From: Brachionus plicatilis
Lineage: Eukaryota > Rotifera > Eurotatoria > Ploima > Brachionidae
NCBI GenBank assembly: GCA_010279815.1
Contig: QEOQ01000345.1
Location: 405,556-469,555 of the forward strand
Direction: 5' to 3'
Length of the DNA: 64,000 nucleotides
Positions within the stretch are counted from its first letter, which is position 1; each line of letters starts with the position of its first letter. Below, in pieces: positions 13,180-25,900 of this stretch. The translations under genes and the position numbers were made by a program. A model generated the notes under the pieces. It was not told the origin of the DNA and did not search any database. It saw nothing but the letters and a program-made list of their open reading frames with translations.

Positions 13180-13396
13180 CGAAATTACGCGAAAAATGGT
13201 ATTTTCATTGCCTTTTTTAAGCACTGTATTAATAAATTTATTTTTGGTTAATAAAGGACGTTTTGGTCACAACGTCAACATGGCTCGTAATTTCAAGGGA
13301 TTGATTAATTGTAGGCTGTGAGTGATTTTTTTTAAATTTATGTTATCAAATCTAACGATTTTGTGAATTTCGAATACAAATTTAACAAGAATCTTT

Positions 13397-13640
13397 CATT
13401 TTTTGATAAATTAAAATAGTGCAGCATACTTTGTTGCACTTTTTATTTCCTAAAATAAAACATTTGTTTTTATTAAGTAAATTAAATCAATAATCTATTT
13501 AAATCATATTGATGCTTTATAATTTGACTTTTTTTACTTAAGAAAAAATTTTTCTGGGCAAAAACAGTGCAACAAAGTATGCTGCAGTATTTTTTCTAAT
13601 ATTTTTTATTAACTTTAATTTAAATTTATCAAAAAATGAC
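13397..13640. mobile_element. Inverted-repeat element with GCAGCATACTTTGTTGCAC arms
   Basis: GCAGCATACTTTGTTGCAC at 13421-13439 recurs as its reverse complement at 13567-13585. An outer pair, CATTTTTTGATAAATT near 13398 and its complement near 13625, extends the pairing, interrupted on one side. It lies just downstream of the SLC6 stop codon. It is probably a short non-autonomous element. The extent of the outer arms is approximate. Confidence 0.6.
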
Positions 13641-13815
13641 CAATTTATATTGTGATTAGATTTTTAATTGAAAAAAATCAGAGATATGGTGAAATGAAAA
13701 TTATTTAAAAAAATTAAAAAACCTCAAAAATTTAATTTGAATTGAAAAAAATATTCTGATGCAGAAATATTATTTATTAAAATTTTTATAGTAACAACTT
13801 CAAAATTAGAAAGTT

Positions 13816-16800
13816 CTAAAAATTAATTTCTTCTCTAAAGCTAATGTTATCAATTCCATCCACTTTTTTCATGGCTATTACGTTTGTCGGTTCTTTCTTG
13901 ATAGCCGGGAGCCAATCCTTTTCAGGTTTTAAGATCTTTAAAAAAAATAAAAATACCAAGTCATTATTTTAAATGCTTAAGTTTACATTTTTGAGTCCTA
14001 TTCTTTTAACAGATACAATGAAAAATATTGGAATCGGTGATAATACTAAAACTACAATTGTGTATCCAACAATTTGTGACCACATTGGGTATTGGTAGTC
14101 ATTTAATGAAATTTTAGAATTGGCTATTAGCGACAATAACACTGCTGCCTGGTCAATTAAATAATAATTATTATTTAATTTTAGAATATTTTAACTCACA
14201 AAAGTCCCTATAGGAGTTAATATTTTATAACATACAACCCAATAAATGTTAGGATAATGTCCTAACATGAGTTTAATATCTTCTTTTAGTCGCTTCATAC
14301 CATAAATCCATCCAATACTGAACGATTCTAAAGCAGCACATATCAAAACTGGATATCCTGTTACAAAAAAATCCAAAAAATTTTGAATATACAACCCGCT
14401 CTTTTTTAAAGTTTAATTTTTTTTTAAATTTCTTTAAAGTTTACCCTTGTGGCCATCAATAGTCCTAGGAGAAAAAATAGCATGCATACACTAAGCCTAA
14501 AAATCGTCTTTTTTTTCTCTGAATTTATGTGTTTCTTTAGAATTTCAGTACCAGAATCGAGCACACATTCCATCCAACTAAGGATGCTTCCAAATCCAAT
14601 TGTGATCATCATAAGAAAAAAAAATATACACCAAATCCACGGAAATGGCATTAAGGACAAAGCTTCTGGGTAAACTTTGAAAAATATTTAAGAAATAAAT
14701 TTTTAGCTCAATAATTATTTTACCTATAAATGATAGACCTGGTCCGCCGACTGCCAAATCTTTGACTTCGATTCCGGTTTTGTGAGACATGTAACCCAGA
14801 ACTGAAAAAATTGCCAGACCAGCAAGTATGCCAGTAAACCCATCAAGAATAGCAACTATTGTACTTGTTCTTAAATAATTTAGTTAAGATTAAATAAATA
14901 TTTAATTTTTTTCCAAACCTTTGATGATTGTAATTAAATGAGTTATGTCTACCAAGTGTATACAAACCGCCTTGAGATATACTTAAGCAAAAATAGACTT
15001 GATTTGCAGCGTCCACCCATGTCTTTCAAGAAATGGTTTTTACTTTTTTTAAAAAATAAAAATTTTCAATCCATACCTCAAGGCTTTTTAATTTCTCGGT
15101 ATTTATCTTGAGGATAAAATACTCAATGCCATTCATAGCACCTTCCAAGGTAACGCCTCTTATTATCAACGCTATAATCATTACGTATGGAAAAATTGCT
15201 GTCAAATAGGAAACTCTTATTTTTAAATAAAACATTTTTAAAATTCATTAAAAAAAAAAGGAATATTTTTTAAAAAAATAATAAAAAATACTGATTTTAA
15301 TAAAATGTTTATAAAAAAATCATGACTTCTTGATTTCGATGAGATCACCCATAATAAGTCTAACTGTGGATTCAAATTTTTTTTTATTTGAAACAAATTT
15401 TACCAAAATTTTTGAAAAATTAAATTTTTTGTTTTAGTTTTAGTATTAAAATTTAAACAAAAATAAAAATTTGCCAATTCTGGAGCATATGGAAATCACT
15501 TTTATCTTTTAACTTATCTTTTTTTAAATTCTCTCCAATTTTGTTATTTTTCATGTCTTTTCAAAATACCAATTAATTTCAGACTTTCTTCAAAATAAAT
15601 ATTTCAATTTTTGGAAATAAAAAAATTTCAATTTTCTTTAAATATAAATTTTCTTAGAAAATTGAAATACAAAAATTGAAAAAATTTTTATCTATAAGTT
15701 TAAAATTAGTTCCGTTAATGTAACATGTTGCAACATTCAAAGTTGCATCAACTGTCAAAGTCTGCTAATGATGTGCAAACGGGAACCAATTAAAATAGCA
15801 GCAATTAAAAATAAAAATATCAAATTAGCATATTCAAAAAAAGATAATAAAAAAAACTATTTATTTATATGTTTAAATCAAAAGGAATCAAATTAGCATA
15901 AAACAAAATTAGCAAATTCAAAATAGCACAAACAGCCAATTAAAATATTGATATTGATTATTGTGAACCAAATCAATATTTCAAAATTAAGCACAGATTA
16001 GTTAAGAATATTTCTGAATTACAAAATGAATAAGACTTAAGCATTGTCTGAATTCTTTCATCTAAAATTAGATAAGATGGCTTACGTTTCGGGAGCAAGC
16101 CAGTTTTTATCTTTAGCAGTCTATTGTAAGTTAAAATTTGTTCCTTTTTGAATGCGTCTACTAAGGCATAAACTAATGGATGACACACTAGCATTGATGA
16201 GAAAGCATTATGCCAGGATTCCACAAAGTTATTTGTTTTCGGAATGCAATTGGAAATTCTATCACTTACATTCCAAAAATCAATACAAAATAGTGGCTTC
16301 TTTCTAATGACTTTAGTGTATCGACCTCGAGTCTTTGTCAGCTCACCAATGTAAGTACATTCAAAATATTCATAAAAAAGTTCTAGTTTTGGGTCATTAA
16401 TTTTTTTAATTCTATTTTTCAATATATCAAACACTGGGATAACATCTTTCTTCGGCAAATAAGCTAATCCTTGTGGAATTTTTAATTCCTGGCGAATGAT
16501 TTCATCGTCTTTATATTTTTCAACAAGACCCAAATTTTGAATTTTTCTGAATAAATTTTGCTTAAAGTGAAAATAGCATCCATAAAATGGAACATCCTCA
16601 AAAACTTTTTTTGCAGCATTAATAAATGCAATTTCGAAGTCAGAGCTAACACTCAGAATTGGACGTTTCAAAAATTCATTAATTTTTGACAAAACTTTTT
16701 CATAGATTGTTTGTTGTTTGTTTGGTAGAAGACAATAGACCATTGGTAAACATTGTCCATCAATTAGACAATGAATTGAATAAACTTGAAAGAATGGCTT

Positions 16801-19567
16801 TGGGGCAATGTCAAAAGTCCCATCACAAAAAATATGATTATTTTCTAATGTTTTTAAATTTTCAGTTGTGGAAAATATAACAAATCTTGATAAATCTTCA
16901 GGTCCTGAATCATACAATAGAAAATTTTCTTCCCTGATTTTTGTCAAAAATTCGGGAAATTCTACTGATTTTAAATCAATTGGTTCTTTTGGATAATTTG
17001 GTGAATTTTTTCCTTTGACCCGGTTAATCATTTGTCTTAATGCATCATAAGACGAAGACATTGCAATCGCTTCTTCATCATCACCTAGTTCCTTTTCAAA
17101 CTGAGAGATGATTTTTCGTGGAGCTTCATCAGTCACTGCTGCCTTTTCTTTCAATTTTCTGCGATGCTCTAAGTTGGTGATCTTTATTGGATCAGGATTT
17201 TCCAAGTGATTTTCATTTAAGAGCCAAACTTCACATTTCTCACCCACAGTTTCTGTATATGTATAGCAAGATCCATGACATTTTACTACCACACAGCGCC
17301 AGGTACTTTTTCCTTGGATATTTTTTGATGCCAAGCGGTAATAATGGCCATCGAAATACAAATGTGGTCTATTTTTTTGTGATAGAGTGATTACACCTCT
17401 TTTAGGACTTGGGCTAAGAGTCAAACTTTCCATGTTTAAATTTAATTCACTAGTGCTTGAAGACGCCATTTAAAAAAGAATGTATCAAATTAATTTTTAT
17501 ATTAGTACATGCTTTAATGATAATTGTTTTTTTAAATAATGCTAATTTGAATTAAAAAGCGCGCTGTTTTGAATATTGCTATTTTAATCAGTAGAATATT
17601 TTAATCATAATATACTGATATATGTTATTTTAAATTATGCTAATTTAAACGAGCTATAATGATTTTGCTCGGTTAATCTTGGCTATTTTGATACAGAGCC
17701 GTGCAAACTGCACTACGCTTGAACACATTGAAATCTAATTTCTGCTAAATTTGCAGAGTTTTGCAGACCTTGGTAGCTGATGCATTTTGAAAGTTGCACA
17801 ATGTCGTAATCACGAAACTAATTTTAAACTTATAGTAAAAAATTTTTTCAATTTTTTATTGTTTGATTCTGTTCTTTTTATCATTTTGTGCTGAATTCCA
17901 CAAAACCCTTTACGTAAAGCTATTTATATTTGTTGATGATAGAGTAAATTAACTTAACCTGTGGTAGCAATATAAACACTAACTCTATATCCAAATTGAT
18001 TTTTACGAGATGAATAGAAAGAAAATTTTTTAAAGATATTTTTATTATCTTTAAAAATGAAGTAAAATTGAATTTCAAACAGAAGAATGGTATTAATTAT
18101 TCTTTAATTTTAAAAGGATGAACAAAATGTCTCTCATTTTTGATAGTGAATCCAAACATTAGATACACAATGATCATTTCTCTTAAATTATTGAATTCTA
18201 GTTATATTTGAAAAATTAACTTAGACCAGAATAAGGTCAAAATGTGATGATTATTAAAAAAAAGTTTAAGAGATTAAATAATAAATTTTTTAGTTTAATT
18301 TACGGAAAGTATTTTTTCACAAACTTTCTTCTAGAAAAATTTTTAAAAAACTCATTGAATCTTTTGGTCGTTTGAGGTTTTTTTTGAATATGAGTCTGTA
18401 TCTTATCATTAAAAACTAAATGACTTTTTAAATTCTTCCGAAAGGTAAGAAAAACTACAATGTTATATATTTATTTTTAAGATAGTTATGGAAAGAAAGA
18501 AAAAGTCATAGAAAATACCTCGCTGTTGAGTGTAAAATTTTTAAAATATACAGTTTATAAGCATGTGCCATTATGTCTTACAAAACTGTTTATTGGTACA
18601 GATTCTTACTATTACCAAGTTACTTATTTTGATAAATAATCTGAAAATTTTATTAAATTTCAAAATAAATTAATCATACTTTCCCAAAGATTGTACTCCT
18701 TTGGATAAACTAAGAAATATTAACAACCAACAAACCAATAAACTCACTGCTACCTTCCTGTAATAAAGATTATTTTAGAATATAATAAAATTTTTTAATC
18801 AAATTTTGCCATTAATCACCAATTTATTTCTCCAAGTTCTTCTATACCATTTGAAATATTTAGCACATAATTGCTTAAAAAAATATCAAAATAATTTTTA
18901 GGATGAATAAAGATTATTTACTTGAAATATTGCTTTGCTGGTGATTCACTGTCGAAAGAACAATCACTTACCGAAGTCAATACACCACTGATATTTTTTA
19001 TTGTAGAAGAAGCCACACAACATTTAGCATTGTTCCAATAGAAGCCGCATTTGGTCCAAGGAAGAGTTGGTAAGAATGATGATATGGCGTAGATGAGCGA
19101 ATAAGCAATTAGTATATTGTAATACAATGAGATAATGCAGGCAATTAATAAACTGCATATACCAATGCCTGTTAAAAGTTAATTAGGAAAGAATAAAGAG
19201 AAATTTTAAAAATTTACCTCTGACCATCGGAACTGCTTTCCAGATTTCCAATGGTCCAAATTTTGAGTACTGTGCTAAAGAAATTTCAAGGAAAAAAAGT
19301 GGCAGTCCTATAATAAAAAGCATGCTCAAAAAAGCAATTACAAACGCACCTAGTTAAGTAGTCAAATTTCGGAAATAAATATATGTTTTTTGAAAACTTA
19401 CTGCCGCCATTCTTGAAGCATAAATAGGGAAATCTCCAAACATTACCTAGGCCAACTGCAAAACCAATACAAGTCATTAGAAATTCAATTGGATTAGACC
19501 ATTCTTTTCGGTGGTGCGGAAGATGAATATGTGGTAAGTGGACATGTTTATCACTTTGTTTAGTCAT
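13816..19567 (-). CDS. SLC6-family sodium-coupled transporter, 12 exons, 587 aa
   Basis: A member of the neurotransmitter/amino-acid symporter family (LeuT fold, plasma membrane). Exons, read on the minus strand: 19402-19567, 19218-19349, 18922-19168, 18820-18873, 18680-18757, 15077-15215, 14919-15022, 14724-14863, 14445-14665, 14200-14400, 13987-14148, 13816-13935. All junctions are GT..AG and phases agree. Visible family marks are [11 protein letters not shown] in TM1 (residues 39-49), the TM2 block [19 protein letters not shown], a Cys-containing second outer loop, TAIFPYV in TM5, TWVDAANQ in TM6, IFSVLGYM in TM7 and a 12-TM length normal for the family. Gly39 in place of the Asp of monoamine carriers suggests an amino-acid-type substrate. 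Several ion-site residues differ from the usual ones (see findings). Intron 5 contains a MULE transposase. The substrate cannot be told. Confidence 0.94.
15792..17689 (-). mobile_element. MULE-type DNA transposon inside SLC6 intron 5
   Basis: The transposase gene below is bracketed by arrays of an 8-bp motif in opposite orientations: AAA(A/T)TAGC at 15792, 15822, 15890, 15906 and 15920 on the left, and its complement GCTA(A/T)TTT at 17541, 17578, 17639 and 17682 on the right. The outermost copies sit in a weakly matching inverted terminal sequence (ATnAAAATAGC followed by ATTAA). Subterminal motif arrays of this kind are common in MULE and related transposons. The exact ends and the target-site duplication were not resolved, so the bounds are approximate. 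Confidence 0.65.
15973..17469 (-). CDS. MULE transposase with FLYWCH zinc finger, 498 aa
   Basis: A single uninterrupted frame starts at ATG 17467-17469 and ends in TAA. The N-terminal part (residues about 25-90) resembles a FLYWCH zinc finger: an aromatic-rich strand, W57-R-C59, further Cys at 64 and 68, and H88. A MULE-type RNase H-like domain follows: CDGTF with D216, SSDFE with D277, then GCYFHFKQN (about 298-305) and NNFVESWH with E417, giving a plausible complete DDE triad. No frameshift or stop is seen, so it may be a recent or active copy. Proteins of this layout are abundant in invertebrate genomes, both as transposons and as domesticated genes. It lies in intron 5 of the SLC6 gene on the same strand. 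Confidence 0.88.
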   Translation of the reverse strand: MASSSTSELNLNMESLTLSPSPKRGVITLSQKNRPHLYFDGHYYRLASKNIQGKSTWRCVVVKCHGSCYTYTETVGEKCEVWLLNENHLENPDPIKITNLEHRRKLKEKAAVTDEAPRKIISQFEKELGDDEEAIAMSSSYDALRQMINRVKGKNSPNYPKEPIDLKSVEFPEFLTKIREENFLLYDSGPEDLSRFVIFSTTENLKTLENNHIFCDGTFDIAPKPFFQVYSIHCLIDGQCLPMVYCLLPNKQQTIYEKVLSKINEFLKRPILSVSSDFEIAFINAAKKVFEDVPFYGCYFHFKQNLFRKIQNLGLVEKYKDDEIIRQELKIPQGLAYLPKKDVIPVFDILKNRIKKINDPKLELFYEYFECTYIGELTKTRGRYTKVIRKKPLFCIDFWNVSDRISNCIPKTNNFVESWHNAFSSMLVCHPLVYALVDAFKKEQILTYNRLLKIKTGLLPKRKPSYLILDERIQTMLKSYSFCNSEIFLTNLCLILKY

Positions 19568-19945
19568 TTTTTATATAAAATTTAATAAAATTTTCTTTCA
19601 TAAAAAATAAATTTTTTCTATTTAAACGAAAAGATTAGCTTTTAAAATAGAATCTCGGTTTTTTAAACTATGATCTTAGAATAAGATAAACTTAATTGAG
19701 ATTTTAAAATTTTATGGAATTTTTGATAAAGCAATTCGAAATTTAATATCGTTTAGATAAAAATTTGTGTGTCTTGTGAAATTTTTAACTGCTTTATTTT
19801 AATTATTCGGTCTAATTAAGCCAAAATATTTAATTTAAAGTTGCATTTGGACAATAAATATTCAAGCAGATTGATTTAAAGTTTACCTTAGAGAAAAAAA
19901 AATAGTTTCAAAACATTTTATTAAAATTCGCTAACAAATTGTTTT
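19568..19945. other. Spacer between EPS8 stop and SLC6 start
   Basis: This 378-bp A/T-rich gap separates two minus-strand genes. It should contain the EPS8 3' end and the SLC6 promoter. I see no distinctive site. Confidence 0.5.
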
Positions 19946-22900
19946 TTATAAAATTTTGTTTTCAACATTGTTCTCACTTTTTTCTTTTCTTTTTTGAAGT
20001 ATTTTGGCCAATTCGGTTGCTTGGTTCTCGTACTATTTAAAAAAAATTCATTAAATAGAAAATAAATGTGTGAAAATTAAAAAAAAAACTGTCCTAGACC
20101 TAATCTTAACAAAAGACTTTTATGTGCTGAATATAAAATAAATTTTTAAATTTTAATTATTATTTTTATTGCTTCTTTAAAAAAATAGCTAAAAGGCATT
20201 GCTACTCTTTGTTGCTTAGTAAATTGTATTTTCAATTTTGATCTAGGGCAAAGTTCAATTAAGTGTCCATCAAAATAGAAAATTTTTGTTTATATTTAAG
20301 TAATATTTAAAGTGAAATTAAGAATATTTGTGAACTAATGAAAACTTACCCCACATAGACTTTTCTGAATTTTGACATGACTATCCAAACGTATGCCTTC
20401 TTCTTTGCCGCAAAATTTTTCAAAATCATCACGATTTAATGAAAAAAGTTGAGTACCATTTAGTTCACTAAACATCAAAATCACTCTAAAACAAAAAAAA
20501 TAAAAAAATAAAGACTAATTGATTTTTGTTTCAAACTTATTAGAAAATCCTTTAGACTGAAGAAACATCTTAACATCAGATGCTGATGAGTAGGTGGTTA
20601 ACAAAATTGGATTCTCTTTGCTTTTATCTCTGTAAGAACTCATTTCACTTCTGTTTCCTCGGCTCATTCGGCTTTCGATGGCATCTCTAAGTTCTCCCTT
20701 AAGTGGCTCAATTTTTTCCATAAATTGATTGAGATTTTCTTTTGACCGGTTTATGTTTTTTAAATTCTGCAGCGGATTTTTATTAAATTCCGTAATAAAG
20801 CTTTGTGTACTGTTAATTAATTCATCATTTGCCGGATAAATAGGTCCGTTTTGTTCATTTTTAGTAATCCGAGGACTCAATGGAATTATTTGATCTTTTT
20901 TTTTTGCAAAAGTAAAAACATTTTTTTAGCCATTAAAATAAGTTGACTTTTAGTTTAGCCAAAAAGTTAAAATCAAATAAGCATCTATTAAAATCATTTG
21001 AAAATCAAAAAAGTCAGTAGAAGTAATTTTTTACCAAGCAACTACTAAAAGATTCTATTAATTTTTAAAAATGATAATTTTTCAAAAAATTTCAAAAATA
21101 GTTTTATTTCATAAAATAACATTTTGACCAAAAATTTGTTTTATTTTATAAAAATTTATAATTCAATGCTTTTTTTATCTTCTAGTTAAAATATTCCTTT
21201 AATTCAGTCCTACAAAGCATATTTTATAAAGAGATAAACCCTTAAGTAAGATAAAATGAAATAACCGATCATTTTAAATTAATACAGAATGATAGATAAA
21301 AATGAAAAAAATGGCTAATAATTTTTTAAATAAAAAAATTTTAGATTTAGAGCTATAAAAAAATGCCTGACAAATAAAAAAAATAAAAAGAGTGTTTAAA
21401 ATTTTTTATTAAAATAATTAATTGAGACAAGTGGGCTTATCTTTGAATCTTTTAGATTTAGATGTTAATTTTTTTCAACAAGTGAAACTTTTTTTTACCC
21501 TTTCCAGTATGAATTGAATTACAAATGAAAAAAAAACTGTAATTGATATTGATATTGATAATTGTAAAGAAAAGGTTGAAGTCATAAAAAAAAAATTCAA
21601 TTTTTTATTTTTATTCAGAAATAAGTAAATTCTAATAAATTTTGTTCAGAGGCTTAGAAATGATCTAAAAAAATTTTAACTCGAAAAAATCAGCAGAAAC
21701 TAAAATTAAGTTTTAGATCATATTTTGTGAAATATTTTATATATTTTTATTAATGTTTGTTTCAAATTTATCAATTATTTTTTATTAATTCATTTTGCAG
21801 AAAAACTTAGATTATTTGCAGATGCTCTTTTTTGGTGATACACTAGGCGGCACAATTTACAAAAACAGATTTAGGTTTTTAGTTTTTTTTCATTTTTTTT
21901 TAATTCAAATATTCTAAATTCGGATTATATTGCACTTATGCTCGGTTAAATTAAGGACTTTTAAAATAAAAAGAATATTAAAATTTTCACCAATTCCAAT
22001 CTTTGTATTTGAATCAAATCAAAATTAAAGAAAACTTTTTAAAAAGAAAATTAAATTTCATTGCTTCAACGATTAAAAACTTGTTAATGAAAATAAATTT
22101 AGAATCTGGAATTAAATAAACATTATGCAAAAAGTAAAAACTAAAATAATCTTTATTATTTTATTTTTTTTTTTAAACTGAAAAACTTTAATTTTAAATA
22201 AATATTGCTGAAGCCAAAAACATAGATTGTGAAAACTTAAAATATCTTGATGAACATTTAACTGTTTATCTTTATATATATAAAATATTGAAAGTTTTTT
22301 TTTTTAAATGAACATAATCTTTTCAAATTTTTCTTTTAATTAATTGGCAAAAAAAACCTTAGTGAAGCTATAAACACGATTCATCCTTTGTACCACCAAT
22401 ATACTGATTCTGCAAAATTCATAGATTGTATTAAATATTTGTTTTTTAACGTCGCTCTAAAGGCCTAAGAATTTGGTTTTGGTGCCTTAAAAAAAGTTTT
22501 TCGGCTTACTAAAATCAAAATTGAAAATTTCGTCATTAAGTTGGCTTCCAGTTGCATAAATTTTCATCTTTGCTATCTTGAGCCTTGAAAAATTCAATTT
22601 TTTCGAGGCACCAAAACCAAATTCTTGAGCTTTTAGTGCGACGTTAAAAAATAAATATTTACAGTAGTACATACCTAATTCTATCTAAAAAAAAAAGTTA
22701 AAAAAAATTCTAAATTAATTTCAGTCATCAAAAAATAGTTAAATCAAAGATCTATGAAGTTATGTATACAAAAGATTGAAAATTAAAGTATTATCTAAAA
22801 ATATTTATCTCCAATTTTCAAAACATTTAAAAAAAAAAATTTCTAAATATGTAATTTTTTCCAATTTGATGGGTTTTAAAGAACTAAAAAATATTCGATA

Positions 22901-25900
22901 TTAATGAATCTGTATACTTTTAGAAACTCTCAGAATTTTAGAGATTTACCCTAAATTTTTCAATGGTTAATTTTTTCAAAAAAAATTTTAAACATAATTT
23001 TTAAATATTTTATAATAATCAAATAAAGAATTTTTAATCAATCTTTTATGATAAAGAAACTAACCTGTTGGTTAGCTTTGAATATTTTTAAAAAAATTTG
23101 TAATAAAAGTCACGTTTAATGTCAGAGTCATGATTAGGAAATTATAGAATCTGACTTTAGAAATTTTCATTTATTTAATCTCATTTAAAATAATGATTCA
23201 AAAAAGCAATAAGATGTTAAAATTGCATTCAATAAATACAGTGGTGATTTGATTACAGTATCTTACGAAAATTTACGTAAAATACCGTAAATTAACCAAA
23301 TTTTACCCCATTTTTCTTAAATTAACGTAAAATCCGAAAAGTGAAAAAGAGGCATTTTACGAAAAATTACGTAAATTTTCAGGATTTTAAGATAATTTTG
23401 GTAAAATTTGGTAAAATTCAAAACGGCAAATTGGTTAAAAAAATATTTATTTTTAAATTGTTATAATAAAAAACTTTCTTAAATTTTCAATTTTTCGAAA
23501 AAAAAGGCATTTTTTCAAAAATTTTCAATTTTGAATTGGCCGTTTTGAATTTTACCAAAATTATCTACAAATCCTGAAAATTTACCTAATTTTTCGTAAA
23601 ATGCCTCTTTTTCACTTTTCGGATTTTACGTTAATTAAAGTAATACGGGGTGAAATGTTGTTAATTTACTGGATTTTACGTAAATTTTCGTAAGATACTG
23701 TTATCAAATCACCACTGTACCAAAAATAAATACTTGCATTATTATAAGTTTAAGAAAAAAAAGTTCAAATTATCAGAAGTCAAAAAGCCAAAATTTCGAT
23801 CAATTTCAGATTTTTTTTGGAATTTTTTTTAAATTTAATTATTTATAAGTTTTAAATTATTATTATTAATTACTGGTAAATAAACAATTTTTTTTTTGAC
23901 TTATTTATGAACATCCATTAGAGATTATGAAATAAAAATTGCAAAGTTTTTACAAGCTCATAATTTAAATGATAAATTTTTTATTCTACCGTAATAACTC
24001 GAATGGATGGAAGCTGCTATTGTTTGAAATAAAATTTTAATTATCCTTTAAAGGAAATAAAAAAAAGAGGCAAGTTATGTGGTTTGCTTTTGCTTATATG
24101 AATCTTTTAAAATATCATTCAGTGAGCCATGGGACAGAGTCGACAAGATTAAAGATTATAAGAAATCAAGTAAATGGAGAACAAAGAGGAAATGTACAGG
24201 ATCTTTATCATTTAGTGGTCAATAAGCCAGAAAATTAGCGATTTAACATCTTGATTGGGATAAAAAATTGTTAATCAAAATTTTTTCATTCAAATAAAAT
24301 AAATTGCGTTTTGTATAATTATTAATATTTTTATTAATATTAAAAATAGACCAAAAATTAAAAAAAAAAAAAAAAAGCACTTTGAAAAAGTATAATTAAG
24401 CGTAAAATGGTGAAAAAAAATAGCATTGATTTAACTTTTAGCATATTGTACAGCTATAAAAAACGTTTGGCCCCAACAAAACGCAATTTATTCATCCTAG
24501 ACTCCTCTCTTTCGGACTAAAAAGCCAACTTAATCGTGCAAGCAAAAATATTACTTTTAGTCTTTGAGTCGGATATTTCCGCATTTGACGAACTAGAAAG
24601 GGAGGAAGACGATAATAAAATTGACGATTGCTGTTTACCATCACTATTCTATTTGTATAAAATATTAAAAAAATAAATAACTTTTTAAAAAATGTGCTTT
24701 TTTTTTGTAGAAAAAAAAAAAAACAACAAAAATCACTGTTTCAAGCTAAATTAAAAATAACCAACTTTATCTTGATTGTTATACTGGGACATGGTCTCGT
24801 GTGGCTTGAGTATGGTGACAGGCGCATGTCCAACATGTCCGTAAAAATTCCTCAATTTCCACCAATTTCGCTTGTCGTCCAAAACCTCGACTAGCTCACC
24901 GCTTCGCACACTCAACTCTTTTTCATTATTGGCCTGTCGGTCATGAACAACCTCGTAGACCTTGGCGCCATGCTTGACCAACTCGCTGGCCCATCTTTTC
25001 ATTTGGTCAAAATTTTTGAGTGGGGCCGAGCGCGGCGACTCCGGCACACTGTCCCTAGCTTGCTCTCTTCTTGGCTCGTCAAGGCTGATCGGCTGAGTGT
25101 TGGCATAGTAGCGAGACTTCTGAATGGGCAAAGGCGGATTGTACTTGTGGCTGTTGGCCTGGACACTGGCAGCCGTCTCCATGGCCAGCTTTTCGACACG
25201 GTCCACAGGCTGGTGCTCGGCGCCTATCTTGGGCGACCATCCGTCATAAAAGACCGGATTGTAGACATCGTTGTTGAGGTTGGCGAGCAGAGTTGGCTGC
25301 AGTGTGGCCTCTTGGCGCGTGGTCACCCATCCGTCGCCCAGCGACATCCACAAGTCTTGTTCCTTGGACGTGAGGCAGTTCAGGAGCAGTTCTTTGGCTT
25401 CTTTGGTGAGCAGAGGCGTCCAAACAGTTTTGCCAATGCCTTGGTAGGGCTGTTCGCGTGTCGTGTTCACTATGAGTGCCAGCGGTGTGAATAGGAAGTG
25501 TACAAGTTCGGGCGCGTTCGGGTCGTGTATATGGGCCTTTAGTTTGGCTAACAGATTCAGGGACAGCTTTATTTTTTGGAATATATCTACAAAATTTTGT
25601 GTTGATGGCATTTGGGAGCGCATGGTCAGCATTCCGTCGCCCATGTACTTTCTGTTCGATTTGCGCTCTTTTCGCCGCTTTTCCAGCTCTTTGTACGAGT
25701 CGATGGAATTTTGGAGCTTGGTGACAAAGCGCTCGATGTCGTCAAAGCAATGGTTCAGCACTTGCACATCAAAGTCCACCTGGCTCGAGGCTTTGCTGGG
25801 CCTGACCTGGGCCGAGTGGCCGGCCCGCTGCTTGTACACATTGTTGTTCAGAATTTCGGCAGTGGTCGGCGCGTACTTGGCCTCGGTCATTTCGGACCTG

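Noticed and set aside
18480..18600. Possible additional SLC6 exon on the minus strand
   Set aside because: Stops interrupt it, it does not match the family, and the flanking exons already join in phase.
22487..22672. 61-codon minus-strand frame
   Set aside because: It lies entirely within an inverted-repeat element and reflects the arms.
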